NCBI RefSeq assembly: GCF_036898095.1
Contig: NC_090751.1
Coordinates: forward strand, 75,877,797-75,941,796
Length of the DNA stretch: 64,000 bases
Source: Palaemon carinicauda
Lineage: Eukaryota > Arthropoda > Malacostraca > Decapoda > Palaemonidae
Direction: 5' to 3'
The notes beneath the pieces were generated by a model. The model did no database searches. It saw only the letters and a program-made list of their open reading frames with translations, and had not been told where the DNA came from. The position numbers and the translations under genes were made by a program. Of this stretch, positions 45,151 to 55,660 are shown one piece after another (positions within the stretch are counted from its first letter, which is position 1; every line of letters starts with the position of its first letter).

Positions 45151-46707
45151 ATGGACCTCGGTACAGACAGCTCCAACTCGGGTTCTAACATTGTAACGTT
45201 AGAACCTTATTCACGTCATGTGAATAATAAAATGCTAGAGAAGAAGAGAGAGAGAGTGAAAAATTATGACAGTACAGAAAGATATAGAAAAGTAGAAGTA
45301 TTACCTGGTCACTATGAAGTAGTGAATTATGAAAAATTTTTTATCTTGGAATTTGAAAACGGAAGAAATGAGCGTATAAATGTTTTTAAAGCTAATAAAG
45401 AAATAGTTACCTTATGTGGAGGGCAGCCAAAAATTTTACCCCAGGGAAATGGAAGTCTCTTGATAGAGACACTCTCCCCATTACAAGGTGAAAGGTTAAA
45501 AACACTTACAACATTGAATGGTCATAGCGTAAAATGCGTTTCACACCCTACTTTCAACCAGAGTAGAGGTGTGATATATGCTCCAGAATTGTTGGATATA
45601 GAGGAGAAAGAAATAGAGGATGAACTGAGAAGTCAAGGAGTAGTTAAAGTAGTCAGAATGAGAAAGAGAGTTGGAGAACAACGTATCCCTCTTGCTACTC
45701 TGATTATAACATTTGATCAATGCCGATTACCAAATGTTATAAAAGCTGGATGGCTATCTTTGAAGGTAAAACCATATATCCCGTCACCATTGCGATGTTA
45801 TCATTGCCAAATGTATGGCCATTTAAGCCAGAAATGTAAAGAAAAACTAAACAATAAGCCAGCTGTTTGTGCCAACTGTGGAAAAAGTAGTCATGGAGTA
45901 TGCATAGAAAACCCTAATTGCATACATTGTGGGGAAGCACACCCAGCTACATCTAAAAGCTGTGTAAAGTTTATTTTTGAAAAAGAAATCCAGGCCATTA
46001 GGACCATGGAAAGGGTTACTTTTAAAGAGGCTCGTAAAAGAGCTCTTGAAAAGCAAATAAGACCAGGGGAACCTTTTTCAATGGTTCTGAAGAAAAACTT
46101 GTCAAACCACACAGACGAAAATTATATCTCTACTTCTAAGATAAAGAAACAAATGAAAGTAGTTAAAGAGGTTGAAAGTCCCATTGAAAATCTATATCCA
46201 GAAATTGTGGAAAAATCAAAACGGACACTTCAAGATCTGAAAATTATTCAAAAGCCAACTACTCCGATTTTAAACAATAGTACAAACCTCTCACAGGCCG
46301 TTTCCTTGCCTGATCTGATGGAGGTTGCACTCGAAACCAATTTACCTGGTGAACCCGTAGTGGGGAAGTCGCAAAAACCTGACAGATCACAACCTTTTAA
46401 TCGAAAAAGAGAGAGACCTCCCTCCCTCTCTCCTCCTACCATAAGAAACATTAAAGTCACGACTTCCAATAAATATGATATCTTGTCTGCTGATGTTTCT
46501 GAACAACTAGAAGGTAAATTGAACCAATCAGAAATTCAAGTTGAGGTCCACCATCCTCCTCAACAATTAGATCAAAAGGACACAAAGAAAAAGAGAAACA
46601 CAAAACCCACTATATCAAGATCCTCTCTAGAGTTACCTCCGGGAAACATTGTTAGATCAAATATTGCCAATGGGAAGACTTCATCTAAGGTGTCTTCCAA
46701 AAAATAA
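45151..46707 (+). CDS. LN6 ORF1 protein with CCHC zinc knuckles
   Basis: 518 residues from ATG (ACATGGACC context) to TAA. N-terminal region with basic MLEKKRERVKNY, then an I-type ORF1 core (YEKFFILEFENGRNERINVF, SRGVIYAPELLDIEEKEIEDEL, GVVKVVRMRKRVGEQ). Knuckles: CYHCQMYGHLSQKC from residue 216, CANCGKSSHGVC, and CIHCGEAHPATSKSC. The C-terminal third is hydrophilic, with NLSQAVSLPDLME and RKRERPPSLSPPTIRN. Role: RNA-binding, RNP-forming protein. It lacks the N-terminal RRM-like domain seen in LN3 ORF1. ORF2 follows in the same frame with only the UAA between them. Confidence 0.93.
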   Translation: MDLGTDSSNSGSNIVTLEPYSRHVNNKMLEKKRERVKNYDSTERYRKVEVLPGHYEVVNYEKFFILEFENGRNERINVFKANKEIVTLCGGQPKILPQGNGSLLIETLSPLQGERLKTLTTLNGHSVKCVSHPTFNQSRGVIYAPELLDIEEKEIEDELRSQGVVKVVRMRKRVGEQRIPLATLIITFDQCRLPNVIKAGWLSLKVKPYIPSPLRCYHCQMYGHLSQKCKEKLNNKPAVCANCGKSSHGVCIENPNCIHCGEAHPATSKSCVKFIFEKEIQAIRTMERVTFKEARKRALEKQIRPGEPFSMVLKKNLSNHTDENYISTSKIKKQMKVVKEVESPIENLYPEIVEKSKRTLQDLKIIQKPTTPILNNSTNLSQAVSLPDLMEVALETNLPGEPVVGKSQKPDRSQPFNRKRERPPSLSPPTIRNIKVTTSNKYDILSADVSEQLEGKLNQSEIQVEVHHPPQQLDQKDTKKKRNTKPTISRSSLELPPGNIVRSNIANGKTSSKVSSKK

Positions 46708-49700
46708 AACATAGTTTTTTCCTCCATTCTGCAATGGAATTGCCAGGGTTTAAGGGCGAAATATGAACAACTTAAGCTCCTCATACGTGAGCACTCCCCT
46801 ATAACAGTATGTCTACAAGAAAGCAAGCTCGATGCTAATACTCCTTGTCCTCGAGAGTATGTTAGCTATAGGACACCATATGATCAACGAGCAGGGAGCC
46901 ATGGGGGAAGTCTTATATACGTTCGTCGAGATGTTCCCCAAATATCTTTGTCTATCTGTACCCCTCTGCAGGCAGTGGCTGTACAGATTGATATAGGGAG
47001 AAAATACACAATCTGTTCTCTTTACTTGCCTCCAAATGATAACATCTCATATGATAATATAGTAGAGGTTATTAAACAACTCCCACAACCCTTTCTCTTA
47101 CTAGGAGACCTTAATAGTAGACATCCTTTATGGGGTGATGTTTTAGCAAATGCAAGGGGTAATATTATATCGTCAATTTTGGAGAATGAAGATGTCGGAC
47201 TCCTCAATACAGGAGAGCCCACACATTTTCATGTACAGACAGGTACCTTGTCCTGCATTGACTTATCGGTTGCAAGCTCTAACTGTCTTCTCGATTTTAA
47301 TTGGAGAACATTAGATGATTGGCATACTAGTGATCATGCACCAATCATTATAAACACCAACAATGGTCCACCTTTACAAAGATCACCTCGATGGAATCTT
47401 GATAAGGCGGACTGGAATAGATTTCGGGAGTTAAGTGAAATTGAAGGAAATGCAGAACAGTTTGAAAGTGTTGATGATGCCATAGACTTACTTAATGGAA
47501 CTCTGCACACAGCAGGAGTGAATTCCATTCCCAAAACAACTGGGATATTCAGACGACGACCAGTCCCCTGGTGGTCGTCAGAACTAACTGCCCTGCACAG
47601 AGCCACAAGAAAGTCTTTAACTCGATTGCGCATGCACCGTAATGAGGAGAATTTAGTCATATACAAGAAATGTAGAGCACAGTTCCGCCGTGCCATGAAA
47701 GAAGCTAGGCGCCAGTCTTGGATGTCCTTTGTTTCCTCCATTAACAGTAGAACACCAACATCATCTGTGTGGAGGAAAGTAAAAAAGATAGCAGGAAAAT
47801 TCACCCCAAACCCACCACCAGTGTTAAAGATAAATGGCCAGTATATGACTGGAGCAACCGAAGTTAGCAATGCCCTGGCTGACCATTTCTCAAATGTATC
47901 GCGCAAGTGTCAAGCAGCTCCTGGTCACCAGTATAGGAGCAATGAAGAAAAGAAAGTTTTAAACTTCGCAACAAGAAAGCAAGAGTCATACAATTCTCCT
48001 TTTACTGAAAGAGAATTTGATTCTGCTCTTGCTACTTGTAACGATACAGCCCCTGGACCCGATGGAATTCCATATGCAATGATTAAACATGTACCTTTTA
48101 ATACAAAGTTATTTATTTTAAGCATTTTTAATAGAATATGGCATGATCATAGTTATCCAAGTGTTTGGGAACTAGCAATTATTTTAGCCTTTTTAAAACC
48201 CGGTAAGGACAAGTTTTTAGCAGCAAACTACCGACCTATTGCATTGACATCTTGTTTATGTAAAATCATGGAGAAGATGGTCAATGCAAGACTGATTTGG
48301 TACCTTGAAAAGCAGAATATTTTATCACCCATTCAATGTGGATTCAGGAAAATGCACTCAACGACTGATGTGCTGATACAACTTGAGTCCTCCATTTGTG
48401 AAGCCTTTGCTTCCAAACAGCACCATGTGACAGTTTTTTTTGATCTTGAAAAGGCATATGATACCACATGGAGATACGGTATACTTAAAAGAATCCATGA
48501 GTGCGGATTGAGAGGTGAGCTACCACTATTCATCCAGTCATTTCTTTCACATAGAGTTTTCCAAGTGAGAGTTGGGGAAGCTCTATCACAGAGTAAATGC
48601 CAGGAAGAAGGAGTTCCTCAGGGGAGTGTGCTGAGTGTAACCCTTTTTGCACTAGCAATTAATGGGGTATCCTCAGTCATTCCCCGGGATGTTCTTGCAA
48701 CATTATTTGTGGATGATCTCTCCATATCATTTGCTGGAGCCAGAATGGCAATGGTTGAGAGAAAAATCCAACTCTCTATTGATAAAATTATCCATTGGGC
48801 CGATATGAATGGATTTAAGTTCTCAACAAGTAAAACTACAATTGTCCATTTCTGTCGTATACGGGGAGTACATCCAGACCCGGATATATACATCAAAGGT
48901 CAACGGATCCCATGTGCAAGTGAAGCAAAATTTTTAGGGTTGATATTTGATTGTAGGCTTACATGGGTTTCTCACTTAAAAACATTAAAAGCTAAATGTG
49001 TTGAAGCTATGAATCTTTTAAAAGTCCTGTCCCATACATCATGGGGGGCAGACCGCAATACAATTTTAAAATTATACAAGGCCTTGATATTTTCCAAAAT
49101 TAGTTATGGATGCGAAATATACTCCTCAGCAACCCCAAGCCGGTTAAAAATACTAGATTCAAAACATCATGCTAGCATTAGATTGTCCACAGGAGCCTTT
49201 AGAACCTCCCCTATCACAAGTCTCCTTGTTGATGCTGGGGAGTTGCCTCTGGACCTTTACCGAATGTCCTCTATTATTCGGTATTGGTTTAGATTGCAAA
49301 GACTCCCCAATTCTTCAGCCTTTCAAACTGCAAGCCTTGTAAGGCACTCAACCTACTTTGAATTGCACCCAAAATCTCCTCAACCTTTTGGGTTTCGGGT
49401 TAACCAATTATTAAACAATCTGGATATAATTAGAAATAAGGTGCTTCCATTCAAGGTATCATCAACGCCTCCATGGAAATTACCTGACATATCTTTTTGT
49501 AGATACTTTATTGGAGTTAAGAAGAATTTGACTGACTTAGAATCCAGGTCTCTTTTTATGGAACATGTTGAAGAACATAGAGGATCGACTTTTATATATA
49601 CTGATGGCTCCAAATCTGATGCTGGCGTTGGATTTGGAGTACATAGTAATGATTTTAACTGTAGAGGTGCACTTCCTCTAACAGCTTCCATATTTACTGC

Positions 49701-50418
49701 CGAACTGTATGGCATATTAACCGCTATTGAGAAAATAGCTTTGGAAAAGGAGGGTAATTTTACAATTTTTAGTGATGCAAGGAGTGTTCTTCAGGCTTTA
49801 GAAGTTTTTAATTCTAGTAACCCTCTAGTTTTAAAGATTTTAGAATGGCTTTTTATTATTGGACGGAAAGGTATAACTGTTCGATTTTGTTGGGTTCCAG
49901 CACATGTAGGTGTGTCTGGGAATGAGAAGGCAGATTTACTGGCGAAGAATGCGGCATCCGAGTTGCTACCACGGAGGTATCCCATTCCATGTAACGATTT
50001 CCTACCTTACATCAAGAAATTGGTATGTGATAAATGGCAACAGCACTGGGATAGTCAAGATGGCAATAAAATGAGGGAAGTAACAAATATCATATCACCT
50101 TGGAGGTATAACATGATTCCCCGAAAATGGGAGACGACTCTTTGTCGTCTCCGTATTGGTCACACACGGTTGACACACGAGTTTCTGCTGAAGGGCCAAC
50201 ACCAACCGTATTGCGAGGACTGCTTAGTACCTTTAACAGTGAGGCATTTGTTGACCGAATGCCCTAATTTTACTAACTTAAGAAATAGATATCTGTTTGA
50301 GGCTCGAGGTGAGGATGGCAGGTTTATCCTTGCCAAGATTCTTGGACATGATGTGTCTTACTATGCGAGCGGAATTTTTAGATTTATTTCAGAAGCAGGT
50401 CTTCTGAAAACTATTTAA
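46708..50418 (+). CDS. LN6 ORF2 protein: APE endonuclease, RT, RNase H
   Basis: Open for 1236 codons counted from the codon after the ORF1 stop; the true start is unknown because the first AUG is codon 309 (47632). Endonuclease: Asn11 in QWNCQGL, Glu38 in CLQES, GDLNSRHPLWG (Asp134, Asn136), SDH (Asp209, His210). RT: NYRPIALTSC, FFDLEKAYDTTW, GVPQGSVLSVTLFALAING, LFVDD (667-670), GFKFSTSKT, FLGLIFD. RNase H: Asp966 in YTDGS, Glu999 in AELYG, Asp1023 in SDARS, Asp1076 in EKADLLA. C-terminus CEDC..RHLLTEC. All catalytic residues present. Performs target-primed reverse transcription. Confidence 0.93.
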   Translation, partial: NIVFSSILQWNCQGLRAKYEQLKLLIREHSPITVCLQESKLDANTPCPREYVSYRTPYDQRAGSHGGSLIYVRRDVPQISLSICTPLQAVAVQIDIGRKYTICSLYLPPNDNISYDNIVEVIKQLPQPFLLLGDLNSRHPLWGDVLANARGNIISSILENEDVGLLNTGEPTHFHVQTGTLSCIDLSVASSNCLLDFNWRTLDDWHTSDHAPIIINTNNGPPLQRSPRWNLDKADWNRFRELSEIEGNAEQFESVDDAIDLLNGTLHTAGVNSIPKTTGIFRRRPVPWWSSELTALHRATRKSLTRLRMHRNEENLVIYKKCRAQFRRAMKEARRQSWMSFVSSINSRTPTSSVWRKVKKIAGKFTPNPPPVLKINGQYMTGATEVSNALADHFSNVSRKCQAAPGHQYRSNEEKKVLNFATRKQESYNSPFTEREFDSALATCNDTAPGPDGIPYAMIKHVPFNTKLFILSIFNRIWHDHSYPSVWELAIILAFLKPGKDKFLAANYRPIALTSCLCKIMEKMVNARLIWYLEKQNILSPIQCGFRKMHSTTDVLIQLESSICEAFASKQHHVTVFFDLEKAYDTTWRYGILKRIHECGLRGELPLFIQSFLSHRVFQVRVGEALSQSKCQEEGVPQGSVLSVTLFALAINGVSSVIPRDVLATLFVDDLSISFAGARMAMVERKIQLSIDKIIHWADMNGFKFSTSKTTIVHFCRIRGVHPDPDIYIKGQRIPCASEAKFLGLIFDCRLTWVSHLKTLKAKCVEAMNLLKVLSHTSWGADRNTILKLYKALIFSKISYGCEIYSSATPSRLKILDSKHHASIRLSTGAFRTSPITSLLVDAGELPLDLYRMSSIIRYWFRLQRLPNSSAFQTASLVRHSTYFELHPKSPQPFGFRVNQLLNNLDIIRNKVLPFKVSSTPPWKLPDISFCRYFIGVKKNLTDLESRSLFMEHVEEHRGSTFIYTDGSKSDAGVGFGVHSNDFNCRGALPLTASIFTAELYGILTAIEKIALEKEGNFTIFSDARSVLQALEVFNSSNPLVLKILEWLFIIGRKGITVRFCWVPAHVGVSGNEKADLLAKNAASELLPRRYPIPCNDFLPYIKKLVCDKWQQHWDSQDGNKMREVTNIISPWRYNMIPRKWETTLCRLRIGHTRLTHEFLLKGQHQPYCEDCLVPLTVRHLLTECPNFTNLRNRYLFEARGEDGRFILAKILGHDVSYYASGIFRFISEAGLLKTI

Positions 50419-50553
50419 CCATTGTAATGACTTCTTAATTTTTATGGTTTTAATTGAATTTGCTTTTAATTTTCATATACAGTAAATGGTATCGGCGTCA
50501 ATGACCTTAGATGTCAGGATGCCAGAAAACTTTCAATCAATCAATCAATCAAT
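50419..50553 (+). other. LN6 3' UTR and TCAA tail
   Basis: Short 3' UTR with the family signature GGTATCGGCGTCAATGACC and GTCAGGATGCCAGAAAACTT, then TCAATCAATCAATCAATCA. Confidence 0.9.
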
Positions 50554-50565
50554 CAGTTCTTGGTC
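50551..50565. repeat. LN6 target-site duplication, right
   Basis: AATCAGTTCTTGGTC, matching 44506-44520; LN5 sequence continues after it with ACCAGTATAAGAGC. Confidence 0.9.
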
Positions 50566-52979
50566 ACCAGTATAAGAGCATTGAAGAAAAGAAAATTTAA
50601 AATTTAGCAACAAGAAAGCAAGTGTCATTCAATTCTCCTTTAATTGAAAGAGAATTTGATTATGCACTTGTTACGTGTAACAATACAGCCCCTAGACCAG
50701 ATGGAATTCCATATGCAATGATTAAACACGTACCTTTTAATACAAAGTTATTTATTTTGAGCATTTTTAATAGAATATAGCATGATCATAGTTATCCAAT
50801 TGTTTGGGAACTAGCCATTATTTTAGCCTTTTTAAAACCCGGTAAAGACAAATTTTTAGCAGCAAAATATAGGCCAATTGCATTGACATCTTGTTTATGC
50901 AAAATCATGGAGAAGATGGTCAAAGTAAGACTGATGTTGTACCTTAAAAAGAAAAGTATTTTATCACCCATTCAATGTAAATTCAGAAAAATGCACTCAA
51001 TGACTGATGTGCTGATATGACTTGAGTCCTCCATTTGTGAAGCGTTTTCTTCCAAACAGCACCATGTGACAGTCTTTTTTTTTGATCTTGAAAAGGCATA
51101 TGATACCACATGGAGATATAGTATACGTAGAAGAATCCATGAGTTTGAATTAAGAGGAGAGCTACCACTATTTACTCAGTCATTTCTTTCATATAGAGTT
51201 TTTCAAGTGAGAGTTGGGGAAGCTCTATCAGAGAGTAAATGCCAGGAAGAAGGAGTTCCTCAGGATAGTGTGCTGAGTGTAACCCTTTTTCCACTAGCAA
51301 TTAATGGGATATCCTCAGTCATTCCCCGGGATGTTCTCGCAACATTATTTGTGGATGATCTCTCTATATCATTTGTTGGAACTAGAATGGCGATGGCTGA
51401 GAGAAAAATACAACTCTCTATTGACAAAATTATTCATTGGGCCGATATGAATGGATTTAAGTTCTCGTTGAATAAAACTACAATCCCATATGCAAGTGAA
51501 TCTAAATTTTTCGGATTGATATTTGCCTGTAAGCTTACACGGTTTTCTCATTTAAAAGCATTAAAATAAAAAATTCTTCAGGCTCTGAATCTTTTAAAAG
51601 TATTGTCTCATAATATGGGGGGGGGGGGGGCAGACCGCAGTACTATTTTAAGATTATACAAGGCCTTGATTTTATCCAAAATTAGTTATGGATGCAAAAT
51701 ACACTCCTCAGCCACCCCAAGCCGTTTAAGAATATTAGATTCTATACATTATGCTGATATTATATTGTACACCGGAGCATTTAGAACCTCACCTATTACA
51801 AGTCTCTAGTTGATGCTGGGGAGTTGCCTCTAGACCTTTACCAAATGTCCTCTATTATTTGGTATTGGTTTAGATTGCAAAAACTCCCTAATTATTTAGC
51901 CTTTCAGACCGCAAGCCTTGTAAGGCACTTATACTTTGAGTTGCACCCAAAATCTCCTCAACCTTATGGGTTTTGGGTGTAACAATTATTAAACAATCTG
52001 GATACAATTAGAATTAAGGTGCTTCCATTGAAATTACCTGACGTATCTTTTTGTAAATACTTTATTGGAGTTAAGAAGAATATGACTGACTTAGAATCCA
52101 GGTCTCTTTATATGGAACATGTTGCAGAACATAGGGGATCGACTTTTATATATACTGATGTCCCCAAATCTGATGCTGGCTTTGGATTTGGAGTATATTG
52201 TATTGATTTTAATTGTAGAGGTGCTCTTCTCTAACTGCTTCCATATTTACCGCAGAACTGTATGGTATACTAAGTGCTACTGAGAAAATAGCTTTGGAAA
52301 AGGAAGGTAATTTTTTAATTTTTAGTGAATCATGAAGTGTTCTTCAAGCTTTAGAAGTTTTAATTCTAGTAACCCTTTAGTTTTAAAGATTTTAGAATGG
52401 CTTTTTATTATTGGACAGAGAGGTATGACAGTTCGATTTTGTTGTGTTCCAGCACATGTAGGTGTGTCTGGGAATGAGAAGGCAGATTTACTGGCGAAGA
52501 ATGCTGCATCTGAGTTGCTACCAAGAAGGTATCCCATTCCCTGTAACAACTTCCTACCTTACATCAAGAAATTGGTTTGCAATAAATGGCAACAGCAATG
52601 GGATAGCCTAGATGGGAATAAAATGCGAGAGATAACAAATGACATATCTCCTTGGAGGTATAATATGATGCCCCGAAATTGGGAGACGTCTCTTTGTCGT
52701 CTCCGTATTGGTCACACTCGGTTGACACACGAGCTTCTGCTGAAGGGCCAACACCAACCATATTGTGACGACTGTTTAGTACCTCTAACAGTAAGGCATT
52801 TGTTGACCGAATGCCCCAATTATAACAACTTGCGGAATAGATATTTGTTTGAGGCTCGAGGTGAGGGTGGCAGGTTCATCCTTGCCAAGATTCTTGGAAA
52901 TGATGTGTCCTACCATGCAAGTGGCATTTTTAGATTTATTTCAGAAGCAGGTCTTCTGGAAAATATTATACTTTTATGA
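50566..52979 (+). pseudogene. LN5 ORF2, 3' part: RT, RNase H, C-terminus
   Basis: RT from TAPRPDGIPYAMIKHV (50690-), KYRPIALTSCLCKIMEKMV, FFDLEKAYDTTW (51080-), GVPQDSVLSVTLFPLAING, LFVDDLSISF (51345-; intact), then indels including a G-run at 51617-51630. RNase H FIYTDVPKSDAGFGFG (52145-; TDGS changed to TDVP), an internal lesion near 52235-52335, PAHVGVSGNEKADLLAKNA (52450-). The C-terminus is intact: CDDC..RHLLTEC, ending near 52979. Non-functional. Confidence 0.85.
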
Positions 52980-53127
52980 CATTCAATTTTTATGATTTTA
53001 ATTGAATACTCTTTAATTTTTTTTATTTTGTTCAATTTTTTATTTTTGTATACATAAATTAAATGTTTCCGACGTCAATGACCTTAGATGTCAGGATGCC
53101 TGAAAACTTTAAATCATTCATTCATTC
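52980..53127 (+). other. LN5 3' UTR and CATT tail
   Basis: Nearly the same as the LN3 3' UTR (TTTATGACATTCAATTTTTA, ATACATAAATTAAATG) with TCATTCATTCATTC; differs from the LN6 3' UTR although the LN5 5' end is LN6-like. Confidence 0.85.
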
Positions 53128-54500
53128 CTCCATTTGTGAAGCGTTTGCTTCCAAACACCACCATGTAAGTCTTTTTTTTTATCTTGAAAAGGTATTTGAT
53201 ACCACATGGGGATACGGTATACTTAAAAGAATCCATGAGTTTGGATTAAGAGTAGAGCTACCACTATTTATTCAGTCATTTCTTTCACATAGAGTTTTCC
53301 AAGTGAGAGTTGAGGAAGCTCTATCAGAGAGTAAATGCCAGGAAGGAGGAGTTCCTCAGGGTAGTGTGCTGAGTATAATTATTTTTGCACTAGCAATTAA
53401 TGGGATATCCTCAGTCATTCCCCGGGATGTTTTCGCAACATTATTTGTGGATGATCTCTCCATATCATTTGCTGGAGCTAGAATGGCAATGGTTGAGAGA
53501 AAACTACAACTTTAATGGACAAAATTATTCAGTGGGCTGATATGAATGGGAAGTTTTCAACAAGCAAAACTACTATTGTACATTTCTATCGTATTTGGAG
53601 AGTACATCCAGACCCGGATAGATACATCAAAGGTCAACGGATCCCATGTGCAAGTGAAGCTAAATTTTTAGGGTTGATATTTGATTGTAGGCTTACATGG
53701 GATTCTCACTTAAAAGCATTAAAAGGTAAATGTCTTGAAGCTATAAATCTTTTAAAAGTATTGTCCCATACATCCAGGGGGCCAGACCGCACTACAATTT
53801 CAAAATTATACAAGGCCTTGATTTTTTCCAAAATTAGTTATGGATGCGAAATATACTCCTCAGCCACCCCAAGCCGGTTAAAAATATTAGATTCTATACA
53901 TCATGCTAGTATTAGGTTGTCCACAGGAGCATTTAGAACCTTACCTATCACAAGTCTCCTTGTTGATGCTGGGGAGTTGCCTCTAGACCCTCACCGAATG
54001 TCCTCTATTATTCGGTATTGGTTTAGATATCAGAGACTCCCTAATTCTTCAGCCTTTCAGACTGCAAGCCCTGTAAGGCACTCAACCTACTTTGAGTTGC
54101 ACCCAAAATCTCCTCAACCTTTTGGGTTAAGGGTGAAACAATTATTAAACGATCTCGATATAATTAGAATTTAGGTCCTTCTATTTAGGGTATCATCAAC
54201 GCCTCCATGAAAATTACCTGGCATATCTTTTTTTAAATACTCTATATGAGTTAAGAAGAATATGACTGACTCAGAATCCAGGTGTCTATTTATGGAACAT
54301 GTTGCAGAGGGGATCGACTTTTATATATACTGATGGCTCCCAATCTGATGCTGGCATTGAATTTTGAGTACACAGTAATGATTTTAATTGTAGAGGTGCA
54401 CTTCCTCTAACAGCTTCCATATTTACTGCCGAACTGTATGGCATACTAACCGCCATTGAGGAAATAGCTTTGGAAAAGGAGGGTAATTTTACAATTTTTT
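53128..54500 (+). pseudogene. LN7 ORF2, RT and start of RNase H
   Basis: FYLEKVFDTTW (altered FDLEKAYDTTW, catalytic Asp changed to Tyr), GVPQGSVLSIIIFALAING, LFVDDLSISF (53445-; intact), GKFSTSKTTIVHF in another frame, FLGLIFDCRLTW, LLVDAGELPLD, then decay from 54175. RNase H start YTDGSQSDAGI with a stop, and FTAELYGILTAIEEIALEKEGNF to 54500. Two or more frameshifts. Confidence 0.85.
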
Positions 54501-54690
54501 AATATAAAACTTACCCGCTGGTTATATAATGGCTAAAGTCCCTGGACGCATCGGCAGGAAATTCAAAATCTCTTGCGCAGCTAGCGCAGATATGCCAGGT
54601 GTACCCCAGCGCCCTCGCGGTACCACAGGTAGAACTATACCCAACCAATTCAGATTTTCCCTGCCGGCATAGCCGTCGGTTCGTTTGGAA
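54501..54690. repeat. D4 left inverted terminal repeat
   Basis: Inverse of 60770-60967 (GTCCCTGGACGCATCGGCAG, GCAGATATGCCAGGTGTACC, GGTACCACAGGTAGAACTAT). Confidence 0.85.
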
Positions 54691-54749
54691 ATTCTTTCTT
54701 GCTTTTTACTCTGTTTGGACGTTATTTGGTGATGTATTAACGTTTTTTG

Positions 54750-55660
54750 AGTTTGGGCTTTCGCCTTTTTTCTTTTATTTGAAATGTGATCACATATTTA
54801 TAACGTAAAAGTTAAGATTAAAAGGTTTATCGATCTATTTTAAACCTCACGAAAGCATAGGACGAAAGGTAAACATCTTGTCCATTGATGACGTCACAGC
54901 CTTATGTCGTAGGCTTAAGTCCGACTTGCTTTCACAAAGAATTATAAGTGAATACTTTCGTTTGAAATATTAAGTTATAAATTTAAATTATTATTAATCT
55001 AAGAAAATTTTATCCTTTTAATAGTTTTCTTGAGGTAATCTTCAATCTGTTTGCTAAGATTAACTAGAGTTCAGTTATTACGCAGTTATCAGTATTGTTA
55101 CAATATTAAGATATTTCGTAGAGTTTTTTATGAATAGTACATTCTTCTTACTTCTCAAGTTTTTTAGTTGTATTATATAAAAGGAACTTTTTATTTTGAA
55201 ATTAATTGTTCCTGTCAGTTTTTTTCCTTAGTCAGAAATTAAAGGAAGTTAAATTTCACTTAATGTTTATACGAATCGATGTAGTGCACGATTCTATGTA
55301 TCGTTGTTTCCGTAGTGGTATGCTAAGATCGTTTTTATATTAAGTGTAAATGTTCCAATAATTACGAGTGATGATTCATCTCTTATTGTAATTCCTTAAT
55401 TTAAGGGTTCATTTTATTTCATAAATGTTATACCTACTAAGGTAATATTTAATATTTGATATTTTGTTACATTTATATGGGATTCGGTACTTTTGTATTC
55501 CCATTCAAACAATTGTCCATTGACAGAATTATAAGTTTCTCCCTACAGAGTTCATTTCCTTTGAGAGAGTGTATTCTTTCAGGTGATAATGAAACTATCT
55601 TTGTGCCAAAGAGTAAAGTGCAAATTTTTTAGTGATAAATTGTGCAATGAATTTTATTTA
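54750..55660. other. D4 AT-rich leader
   Basis: Collinear with D2 9340-10270. No coding signal. Shared landmarks include TTGATGACGTCACAGCC and TTTCCGTAGTGG. Confidence 0.55.

Larger units (their letters stand above)
44521..50553 (+). mobile_element. LN6: intact, full-length I-clade-like LINE
   Basis: 6033 bp with 5' UTR, two complete ORFs, 3' UTR and a TCAA tail, bounded by a 12-15-base target duplication and inserted in LN5. RNase H inside ORF2 plus CCHC knuckles in ORF1 place it in the I group (I/Nimb-like) by family knowledge. No stop or frameshift was found in either ORF, so it is the best candidate here for a recently or currently mobile element. Confidence 0.93.
40733..53127 (+). mobile_element. 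LN5: LINE with LN6-type 5' end and LN3-type 3' end
   Basis: Parts 40733-44520 and 50566-53127, interrupted by LN6. The 5' UTR and ORF1 match LN6 closely, whereas the last part (about 52540 on, including the 3' UTR and CATT tail) matches LN3. It contains a ~399-base internal tandem duplication (43979-44377, repeated from 44378). Both ORFs have multiple lesions. Confidence 0.8.
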
